Part shown: positions 35,988-45,942 of the stretch, in pieces
Layout: each line of letters starts with the position of its first letter
Position numbering within the stretch: the stretch's first letter is position 1
DNA from: Biscogniauxia marginata
Lineage: Eukaryota; Ascomycota; Sordariomycetes; Xylariales; Xylariaceae
Length of the DNA stretch: 64,000 bases
Assembly (NCBI GenBank): GCA_022695795.1
Contig: MU404058.1
Span: 620,001-684,000, forward strand
Direction: 5' to 3'
Translations under genes and position numbers: made by a program
The notes under the pieces: generated by a model
The model's database searches: none
Seen by the model: only the letters and a program-made list of their open reading frames with translations
What the model was told of the DNA's origin: nothing

Positions 35988-38312
35988 CGTGGAATTGGAT
36001 ACCGAGATGAGCGGAACTAAGGAAAACCACTAGAATATTTCGAGCAAGACTTTGGAAGAGCACGAGGGAGTTGGTCCGAGGGTCTCGGCATAGTGACGAG
36101 AAAGGGAGCTCTTATGTAGTCAGGCTCGCTGATATCGACCTCTATTCCTATCTTTGATGACTATGTATTATCGTGAGGATCTTCGGCCTGCAGTCGACCC
36201 CACGTTCTCTTTTACCAATATGTGGCTGGGTTGTCCCTAGATCTAAGCCGAGTTCTGAAGAATCAAGATGTGCACTACTCGACTAAGCTTATCATGATGG
36301 AGGGCGAATGGTTGCTTACCTGCATTAGGTAGCAGCATATAAAGACGGGAAGAGAATGAGTTGCGAATCATTGACCAATACCGGAGTTCGTGGACACAAG
36401 CTGGGCTACCTGGTTAGCAGGTTTTGGGCAAATGATAGCTAGATAAGCTAGCCAGACAGATATGCGAAAGAGAGCAGCTGGGTAGTATCCAGGGCGTCCA
36501 TCTTTCTAGAGCTTTTAGACAAGTTCGCCAAAGCTTCTATGCAAGGCACATGCAGACGGGGCACGTCTCTTGGCATATAATAACCTAGATTTCAAAGTAG
36601 GAGTATGCACATCAGGGACCCTAGGCTGATGAAGTCGCAAAACACCAATTCAATCGCCGGCTATAGAAGTATCTCATCTAGCTGGGAAGGCTTCAACCAA
36701 ATGCCTAGACAGATAATTGTCAAGCTTCTATAAGCCCATCTATAGGTCTGTAGTAACGCTGAAAAACAAATCAAAACCCTAATATGCCATTTGATAGGTG
36801 ATCCGGCAGCCCCCGGAATCGGGTTGGCTTTCGCTCGGGCCCGCGTCCCCAAGGTATTGCTGGTGGTTCTTGGCGGTTGTAATCGACTTTCCTATTCCAG
36901 GGGTCTTAGACCGCCCAGCAAAGCATGTGATCAACAGGGGACGGCGACTAAGTAAGTATGCATATCATTAAGATTTTCTTCTTCTTCTTGCTATGCTACA
37001 AGGACGTACTTAGTTGACTTCTTATATCGTGAACTTAGCACTTGGCCAGCTATCATATCGTTACTCCACCTTTCGGCCCTACTGGGATAATCTATTATAC
37101 ATTTAGCTTGGTGCAACCGCTATTGGTGGCTTAAAATCCACCTGCCGAATTCCCTCCACGTTCCCTACGTAGAACCGACTACTCAAGATAAGCTATACGC
37201 CAACAACTCGAGTCTTATCGTGTAGCTAGATTCGTCAGGATGTTGTCGGCAGGAGAAGAGAAGTGGGCAAGTATGCCCCTCTCCCATGGGGAAATAAGAT
37301 GCCTATGGTCATACAAGAAATTCCAAAGGGGCTGCGAACTTTATATACTTCTGAAAAAAAAAAAAGTCGTAATTCTAGTTCATAATGAGCAGGCAATGGC
37401 TTGTGCGTGAGGACCTGTCGTATTTTATTAACACGAATATAGCGAGAAAATCTCTCGCTCGGTCGCAGTAACTCCAGGTCACTGATGTTTCTATGCCTAG
37501 AGCAACTTTGAGAAGTATTACTGTTTCTATGGCGAAGGCTACACGGGCACGTTGCGGCTACGGACCGCCATGGCGAAGAACTTGAATATACATTTTGCGC
37601 CAGCGCAAGATATCGACCTGGAAGAAATCACCTTTGTAGCTGGTGTAACTGATTGAACCGAGGTATGCGCCCTGATTACCCGCAATCCGGATCAAAACAA
37701 GACAGCCTATCATGCTCGGGAGGCCCGTCTACTCGTGGGTTTCATGCTTCGAACTGGGTGAGCGCCTACGCTGTAATCCTTTCTCATGGTGTCATAGCTT
37801 AAATACTGGCTATATAGAAGAATCAGGCTTGAGTGTGTATCGGTCGGTGGTACAGATTTGAAGCCGGAACGGCTCGTGATGTCAACACCAGAGCGTTGAT
37901 CATAGATAACCCGCATAATCCTCTAGGTAATTAAACATGCTATTCATGATAAGGACCATCAATGACCAGGTAGATCAATCATAAATGATAGGGCAATGCT
38001 ATACTTGTGAGACACTCGAAGGGCTGCTGCGCCTCCGTATTTCGAAGGGTATCTACTTGAATGGATAGCTCAGCAGAAAGAAGTTTTGTTAAGGGGTCAA
38101 TAGTGATGCCAATAAAATAGAAATATATTTCATCAGGTCGAGCCCTGCTCTCCCAAGTCCTTCCCTCGACCTGGGGGTTTTCGCTCCCTTTTATACTAGT
38201 ACAAGTTTCCCAATTTAGGAACTGCTTATCTGATGTCTACCCGTGACATGCTCCCTCCATTTTTGCCCAACTTGTTGGTGCATACTGCATTCTTGCCTCC
38301 CATGACCTAATA
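35988..38312. other. Intergenic region
   Basis: 2.3 kb without a supported gene. A minus-strand stretch at about 37713-37560 (MIGCLVLIRIAGNQGAYLGS...) looks weakly protein-like but ends after about 55 codons. A run of 12 A residues lies near 37355. Confidence 0.4.
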
Positions 38313-39161
38313 CTACTGGTTTGTGTGAGTGGACCCATGACAAGTTTCCTGGAGATAGACTATGGTATTAGGTATCTGATAATTCCCATAGAAGCTTCTA
38401 AGCTCAACGGCAGCCCCATATTCATCATTTTCTCCCTTCTCGCGCAGGAAAACCTCGGGATTTGGTAGCTGAATATGCCGAGCCAATGTTTCGTAATCGG
38501 TTGACAGACTCGAGTCTATCAGTTCCGAGTCTGCTCTGGCAGATATGATACTGTAGACAGTCCAAGGAGGTGTCACGTAGCGCTTGGGGAAACTCATGAG
38601 AGCAGTATACACTTCCATAACGGTGTGTTTCAAAAGCAAGACTGCAAGGAGTGATATAGTACGTGCGGGTAATACGGTATCTCTCAGGGCCTGGTGAAGA
38701 TGGAAATGATGTTCGTAGATCAGAAAATTGTGGATTCCTGTCATGTCTCCCGAGATGCGGCAATCGATCCTGGAGCGGAAGTCTAGCGGAAAGTGGACTA
38801 TGTCGTCCTCGGCTATCAAGTAGTAGACACTATGTGTCCCGATCGATAGACAAATATGGTTGATGTATTTTTTGGATGCGATCGCACGCGCTTCCTCGTT
38901 GACAAAGTATAATACCGGCACCTGACGGTAAAGATCACCATCTATCGTGAAAAATGGTTTCAGGTGAGTGGCACGGCTCGGTAAGTCCGGGTCCATGCAA
39001 ATAACCCGCGGGTGACGAATCGCAAGCTCCCAAATGATGAGACGAAGCTCAATTGGCAGATTAGGGAATCGACTGAAAACTCTCGGATTTCCAGCTATGT
39101 CGGTCGTAGTGATAGTAGTCACATGTGGAAAGAAATGAGGACCGTCTCCTTGAGTCGCCAT
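38313..39161 (-). CDS. 2EXR domain protein
   Basis: Intronless, 282 residues from ATG at 39161 (MATQGDGPHFF). Residues about 27-50 read FSRFPNLPIELRLIIWELAI, the 2EXR motif that resembles an F-box and is expanded in Sordariomycetes and Leotiomycetes. The following HPRVICM, VNEEARAIA (residues ~90-100) and a long tail fit the usual arrangement, in which a VCREAR-like helix follows the first motif. No signal peptide or membrane span. Molecular role of the family is unknown; a protein-interaction role by analogy with F-boxes is speculation. Upstream in-frame codons exist but lack an ATG. Confidence 0.85.
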   Translation of the reverse strand: MATQGDGPHFFPHVTTITTTDIAGNPRVFSRFPNLPIELRLIIWELAIRHPRVICMDPDLPSRATHLKPFFTIDGDLYRQVPVLYFVNEEARAIASKKYINHICLSIGTHSVYYLIAEDDIVHFPLDFRSRIDCRISGDMTGIHNFLIYEHHFHLHQALRDTVLPARTISLLAVLLLKHTVMEVYTALMSFPKRYVTPPWTVYSIISARADSELIDSSLSTDYETLARHIQLPNPEVFLREKGENDEYGAAVELRSFYGNYQIPNTIVYLQETCHGSTHTNQ

Positions 39162-41240
39162 TCTGTTGTCTGATGGTGATAGAGGAGTGCCTAGATGTGA
39201 ACTAACCACTCGTGATTAGTCTCGAATAAATATCGGTAGTGATATAAGAATAACGATTTACCGAGAAGTGATTCAGGTCGATGGATTACGGTGTGACGTA
39301 TGCTGGCGAGACGAAAGATAGGGTGTCCGTGATGCAGCGAGACAGGTAAATCCCCCATGATATGTGATCGTGGGGAAATTGACATGAAGAATTCTCTAGG
39401 TGTTCCCTGGGTTTGAGGAATGGTTAAATACATGGAGGTACCTAACCCAGTAAAACGAACGACGTGAGTGAATGCGGACAATGGAGAGTGAAAATCGTAA
39501 AATCTATTGTTCCACCAATTTACATTACAGTGGGAAAATAAACGAAAACGCATTGGGCAAAATCAGCTGTAGTGAGGCAGCATGGCCAAATTTTTAGAAA
39601 ATCGTATTACGCAGTTCTTCAAGCTAGCAATGGGCAGCAGATAATACTGAATAGTCCGCAATAAGTGACATTCCTCTTATCCTCCAAGTACTGTCCGAAA
39701 GCATCGGCGCAGAATATATATCTAGGGATATATAAATCGTTCCATTGTATCACGATACACTCTGTATGGACAAAGGCAGCAACGTAGTTGTTGCACGAAA
39801 AAATAGAACTGCGGCTACCTAGGGAGCCATGTCCTTTCCATGCAAAACATCTGTGTCCTACCAGGCCCCATGTAACAGCCTTGTATCCCATTCCGCAATT
39901 CTCGGTGATATACATCGTCCTGACACCTTCATATATTGTTTCTTTTCAAACGTCCACGCACGGGGAAGAAGTCACCCAACACCCTGTGCATGCTAATATG
40001 ATACCACCTCAGAACGAAATCGAGGAACTAAAAGGTAAGAGTTCAGGCTACTTAGCTGTAGATAAACAAAAGTCCTAGTCCATCATGTCTCTTCCGGAAC
40101 GTTGAGGATAGAAGATGTGCTGGGCAGTGTGTACCCCCTCGAGGGCTAGCGTAGTAACACTTGTAATATAGGAAGACTGCCCGTCCCTCTTAACTTATGC
40201 ATAAATAGACCCACACGCGTAGTGTTGAGATGAGACGAAGATGTGAGGATAGGATCAAGTGTATTAGTTCAAGGTAGGAATCTGGATAGGAGGGTGAAGC
40301 CCTCCTATATATGTAGATACAGGTGAACAGGGGTCGTATTGAAATATGGGGCTTTACGTAGGTCTGGGTTTCCACGTGGTTGCTTGAGCTTCGAGGTGAC
40401 AGGATACAGGCACTCTACATACCTATACACCTCGCTATTCAAGCCTATAGTAGCCGCCAGCTTAGTCCTTCCTCACTTCCTATACAGATTGCCATATGTC
40501 CTCATAGAGAGAGAAAGCAACAAATCGTATCTCGCGAGTGAAGAACGGGGATACGGAGATGTGGAGAACGTGGGCGGTCAAGGGGGTGGAGTTGTAACAT
40601 GTGGATCCTTCGTTCGGGCCCTGAACTGGTGTATAAATAGAGAGACTGCATCGTGTTACATCAGCTACCGGTTTGACGCAACGCGATATTTGTTCTGGTC
40701 CAGTATATATTCTCCGACAGAGTTCTGACACTGCCTTTGATTTATTTTTAGATGCATTTTTTTTTTTCAACGCTCGACTCTCGTCGGTCTATTTGTTGCC
40801 ACTAGGAACGACGACACCACGAGTTGTCGTCTAGTCCACACTCGACAACAGTAGGTAGGGAAATTGCGGGATATCCAAGGCCTACATCGTCTTAGGTTAC
40901 TATACAGTTCTCACTTAGACTATTTGTCGTTCTTCGCTAATTTCAAGCGATGTAGGCATCTTTCAGCCCTACAGAACTCCTGTGAGACCCTATGTTATAT
41001 AGTCTCGAGCGAGGCCAAACCCCAAGGGGAAAAAAAAGAGCGTCAAAATCGAGAAACTAGCCAATTAGATTGCGTTATCTCAGCCCTGAAATACCAAGTT
41101 TATCATCGCCTGCGATGTGTCCTTTCATTGTATTCAATCTGCCCTACCCAAGTCCTAGCCCACCCCAATGAAGACAAGATCCGTCTCCCGTCTCCTACAC
41201 ACCAAGCCGGTCCCGCTCACTTAATACACGTCCATTCATA
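39162..41240. other. Intergenic region with repeat copy B
   Basis: No gene is supported. Contains one copy of the dispersed repeat (40223-40352). A 129-codon plus-strand frame at 40339-40728 starts inside the repeat and has no family or codon signal. Confidence 0.4.
40223..40352. repeat. Dispersed repeat family, copy B
   Basis: Begins TGTTGAGATGAGACGAAG, shares GAGGATAGGATCAAGTGTAT plus TAGTTCAAGGT with the copy at 54.95 kb, and AGGTGAACAGGGGTCG near the end. The last ~16 bases read ATTGAAATATGGGGCT, the reverse complement of the corresponding end of copy C. TGTTGA...TCAACA termini across the family suggest an LTR. Confidence 0.7.
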
Positions 41241-41740
41241 TTAATAGCCCCAGGAATCATCACTACTCGCATCACCCACCGCCTCGGCGAGCGCCTCATT
41301 GCAGTGCTGGTCCGCGGTCTCGTTCTGCTCGCGGGGGACCCACTCGTACTCGACGCTGCCGAGGTCGGCGACCTGATCGTCCAGCTCCGAGGCGCGCTCG
41401 ATGAGGTCGCGGTTCGCGACCTCCTGGCCGGCGGCGTTGTGCCACCCGTTGCGCGTCCACTGGTATATCCAGTCCCTCATGCAGCCGACGGCGTAGCGCG
41501 AGTCGGTGCGCACCCGCACGCGCGCCGCGGGCTGCCCGTCGAGCGCCTCGTAGCGCTCGAGCGCCCACTCGAGCGCCATGATGACGGCCGTCAGCTCGGC
41601 GCGCTGGCTCGTCGGCGCGTGCGGTGCGAGTACGACGAGTACCGTGACATGAGGCAGCACGCCGCGGCCCCGACGACGTTCGGCGAGCCGTCGTTGCCGC
41701 GGTAGCCGCCGTCGACCTCGAATTCCATGATGTATACCAT
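41241..41740 (-). CDS. Single-domain RNase H, apparent frameshift
   Basis: Ribonuclease H fold protein that would cleave RNA in RNA-DNA hybrids. It starts MVYIMEFEVDGGYRGNDGSP at 41740 and continues, one frame off, from APTSQRAELTAVIMALEW to the stop at 41241. All four acidic catalytic residues are visible: D of VDGG, E of QRAEL, D of RTDSRY and D of NETADQHCNEAL. Both frames are strongly conserved in character, and 500 nt is one short of a whole number of codons, so a base seems missing between about 41605 and 41640. With it, the length would be 166 residues, normal for small fungal RNase H proteins without a hybrid-binding domain. A 35-nt intron could also bridge the frames but is shorter than fungal introns normally are. 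The local sequence is very GC-rich. Confidence 0.8.
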
Positions 41741-43998
41741 AATGGCTGGCGGATGGTGGCGGTAATGAATGTTGGGGGTCGAATGGGAAGGGGAGAGGGA
41801 GGATGTAGGTAGGTAAGGCGCTGCTGAGTCGGGCTCCTTCAGCTGCACTCCTTTCAGAGGATGGTTTTGTGCCAAAATGCTGTGACTGATTCGATTATCG
41901 CCACAGAGGGCAGGCAATTTGGCTTCGTCGCTGGCTGGGGCCCTTGAAGGATATCTAGCTATTGACTATTTTGCAACAGCCTTAGGCACTGCTGAGGAGG
42001 TTGGTGATTAGAGAAGCACGGGCGAACCGGAAGACAAGACAAACGGGGTTTCACGTTTTGTTTGGAGGCAGCTTAGCACGTTGTCGGTGTTGCTGGCGTT
42101 GCTGGCCTGTGCTGTCGAGGCACCCTATTGTAAGTGCCCAAGAATATTGCTCCCATATACGCATAATTTTCTTTATTTTCATATCTGCCAACGGATAGCT
42201 CGGGGCTGACCACCTGCACGGCTTGTGTTGGAGACGAAGGACGCCATTGGTAACAACTCGATAATAATCATATATCTCATGCAGAGCAGAAAAAAAACCA
42301 TACGATTCAAGTGGCCCACGAGATCAATCAGGCATGAAATCTCAAAGCCGGAATCAGTTAGAGGTCGGGAATCTTTGATACGATGTATTCTGTACAGCCA
42401 GCTCTAAATTGGTAGTAGTCGATAGAAAGGCGGACTAACTACTCGTCTACTCCTTAATTTTACTAAACATACCTATTAGCTGTGAAATTCCAATTTCACA
42501 AAAAGAGCAAACGGCCAGTACCAAATATAAATATAGACTACATGGGCCCAGCGTATAATATAATTTGTATTGAGGTTGAGTGTTCGAATTACCCCCAGAG
42601 TATCCCACTTATAGGTACAACGCTCGCCGGTCGGCCCCGGAGGTCAAAAAGTGAGACTGTAAGTTTAGAACTTAAATATCATCCGGACGCTTTGACCACC
42701 ACCACTACCAAACCAAACGAAAGAAAAGAGAGGTTGCAATGGGATGGATTATATGAAGCTACCTAGCTACGTGGCTGTTCCGCAAATAAGGACGTTTTCT
42801 CTCTCTGAAAACCCCACACTGGCCTACGGCTCTGCTAGTTTATAGCATTTATCAGTTAACTTTCACTATAATAACTACTCTATTAACCACACAACCAGTT
42901 TCAAAGACTTCATTACTAAGGTACTATGCACACCTTTAACTTAACCTTTTTAAAAAGACAACGGGAAATTTAATAAAACAGATTATAATTGTTGAATTGG
43001 CAAGGACTTTCTAAAAGTTAGATGCCGACGCAATCCTCTATGCCATAGGAGCGATTAATGGGAGTCTTCCTGTTAAAAGGGTCTACCTGTATCGCATGGG
43101 CTTCACACCCCTCTTTGCGCTACTAGGTACCATAGAGCATAGTATAGTGAATTTACATAGTATCCTGTTTCCGGGAAATTCCGCTGTAGCATATGAAACG
43201 CCGAACTGAACGACCGAAACCATTTGGTTCAATGTGAATCAGGTCTAAAATCTTATTCCATACTCCGTACTAGAGTATATACACACTTCGCGCTTTTGTC
43301 TCCTCACGCGAAATTGCAATGCGCTTCACTTCATATGATAAGACGAATAGCTACAATGAAGATTCCTCGCAGGATCACAAGATGATTCCACAGGTGCTGA
43401 ATAGTGGCAGTCTAGCAATTACTGCGGGCTTTATTTATTATAATTAAGAAAATTTATTTGCAGGGTGACGCCCTGGAAAAAGTGGCCAACTAGCTTGTGA
43501 GACCGAGACGTTACATCATATCCACTAGTACCCTTCCGCCAACGTAGCAATTTTTCATCAGACGTATATATGCGAAGGATGGATATCATGTCTCATAAAT
43601 GTCTTGTAACTGCGTCTATAGGGGAATATATCTAGTCTATAACCACCGATGACGTCTTAAAAAATGTGGTATCTTATGCATGCTAGACCCCCCACTGGCA
43701 CATTCAAACCAGGTTGGTCTATGTGCCCCGGGGGCGTCTGCCCCATTCAACTCAACGATTGAATGTAGAAGAAAAAGGGAGAAGGGGAGTCGGCTTGACA
43801 CTCGACTGGCCCATAGGATCGACCCCGATGAGATAGTACAATCTCGACTTTGTTCGACCTAGATAGGGCGTCTCCTCGTTTGGAGGCACTGTTGGACCGT
43901 CACATGCGTTTCGTGAACAGCGATGCGTAAGTCCTACGTTTTAATGTAGACACAGAATTGCCTGTCATAGAATGTAATCCTTTAGGGGGCGCCCCCTT
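41741..43998. other. Intergenic region
   Basis: 2.2 kb with no supported gene. A GTAGGTAGGTAAGG word lies at about 41806. AT-rich stretch near 42860-42980. Confidence 0.4.
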
Positions 43999-45942
43999 TT
44001 AATCCGAAACCGGGGTCGAAATGCCTGCATCCTCCTCCTTCTCATATGTGGATACTCTAGCTTCCTCGTCAGTGACGGAGAAGCCGTACTCGCGAGCCTT
44101 TTCTTGGACCTCGGTCTCGGTCAAGCGAGGTAATTCCTTGGCAGCCAACACGTAGCTAATATTTTCGGCGTGGCCCTTGGCAAAGATCACGTCAATCTCT
44201 TCCAAGGTTCGACCTGCCGTCTCGGGGTAGAAGAAGTAGATGAGCGGGAAGAACATCGCATTGAGAATAGCGAAGAACAGGTAGGTACCCCAACCACTTG
44301 TGCCAGTGTTAGCCACGAGCACCGGAGTGATCATGACGATAAAGAAGTTCCAGAGCCAGTTGGAAACAGTGGAGGTGGCGTTGGCCTTAGCCCGAGTCTT
44401 GAGCGGGTTGATCTCGGCAGGATATAGCCAAGGTAGAGGCAGCCACGTGGCTCCGAAGAAGCCGATATAGGTCTATGTAACACGTAATTAGCTACGGCTG
44501 CACCCAAGCATTCGTAGAAGTTGCAGATGACTTACAAAGAGGCCGACGGCGGCACCTTTAGCCGCCGACTCGGTTCCCGGAATCAATGCGGCAAAGGTAA
44601 GAACCATAGACAAGCATTGTCCGACAGTACCGATGAGGAAAAGCTTGCGGCGGCCAACACGTTCAACGGCGAACCAGGAAGTCGTCGCGAAAATGGAGTA
44701 GACGATCATATTGATGCCTCCGAGCAGCAGCGCAAGGTTGTGCGATGTACCAATGGAAGTTTGGAACAAGATGGGGAAGTACTTCAACATGTTAGTCATT
44801 TCTTAGTTTGGTCCAATTTGGGACAAGCCGTAAGGGGCAATCAAGATTTCTATTGCATAGGAAAGGCATAGACAGAATAATAAATACAAAACTCACATAA
44901 CTGCCTCAACATGTTAGTCATTGCTTCTTTTGGTTCATTCTGAGGCAAGCTTTGGGAAATGGGGCACATACATCACTGCATTGCAACCGCTGAGCTGCTG
45001 CATCATCTGCGAAGACGCACCGAGAATGAGACGACGTAAATGTTGAGTGGGCCCGTTGGTGCAGAGATCTGACATGCTCGTCACTCCGCCGTCGTGGCCA
45101 GCGGCACGGATAGCATCGGTAATGACGCTGACCTGAGTCCTCACATCAGTGTGCTCCCGGGACTGGCCGTTAAGGGCAGCTAGAACGGTTGCCGCGTCTT
45201 CGTTGCGATCCTTCGTGAGCAACCAACGAGGCGACTCGGGGAGTTGCAGCATTAGGATGATGACTATAATCGCGAAGACACACTGGAAGGCGATAGGGAA
45301 TCGCCAGACGAAAGCGTGAGGTCCGTAGGTACAGCCGTAGTCGATCCAGTAAGCTATCAAAGTACCAATGGCGACGTTGCCGCCCTCAATGCAGATAAGC
45401 TTGCCACGGTTGTGGGATGAACTGCATCTATATGACGGGGAAGAAATCCGACGTCAGCAAAGGATGAAGCTTTGTCGAGAAGGGGGCAACACTCACTCTG
45501 CCTGCCATGTAGGTACGGTCGAAGTGTTTATACCGTTGCCTATGCCGGTAATACAGCGCCCTATTATAAACTGTGCTGTCGCACCTGGTCCGACGGGCAC
45601 GGTAGCAATCTGAATGATGACTCCGATAATCATGACAGTGGCACCTAGGAAGATGGACTTGCGGCGACCGAGATGGTCGCCGAACGAGAGAATGAAACAC
45701 GCTCCGAGAAAGCAGCCGACGGCGTAGATGGATGTGACGAAACCCTCATAGGTGCTGTTTCCCTTGACCTCGGGGAAATCTTCGGTGAAGGCCGGGGCAG
45801 AAATGATACCGGACATGACGCCCTGATCGTATCCGAATAGCAAGAAGTCGGTGGTAGCCACGGCTGTGATCATCCTCTGGAGGGTCTTGCCGGACTTGCC
45901 CCAGTACGTGGGCTCGCCGGCGTGGTTGTCTTTGTGAACCAT
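43999..45942 (-). CDS. MFS sugar transporter with probable 4-nt microexon
   Basis: Plasma-membrane hexose-type porter of the major facilitator superfamily, 541 residues. Exons 45942-45497, 45427-44972, 44900-44897, 44781-44536 and 44472-43999. Sugar-porter signatures in order: GYDQGVMSG, GDHLGRRKS, RCITGIGNGINTSTVPTW, PESPRWLL, QQLSGCNAV, GRRKL, PAEINPLKTRAKA and PETAGRTLEEID; twelve hydrophobic segments are consistent with these. The third exon would be only TTAT: it joins GTG AT to give NAVIYYFPILFQ, and is flanked by canonical signals (donors GTATGT and GTGAGT, branch sites CTAAC before both acceptors). The two introns around it share a ~50-bp 3' half. The alternative, a single intron with donor GTGCCC, gives NAVMYYFP. 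Substrate not predictable. Confidence 0.9.

Noticed and set aside
40339..40728. 129-codon frame overlapping repeat copy B
   Set aside because: Begins inside a dispersed repeat and has no family, exon partner or codon bias.
44938..44985. Reading the transporter through the intron (NAVMYVPHFP...)
   Set aside because: It soon meets a stop and loses the YYFPILFQ segment conserved in the family.
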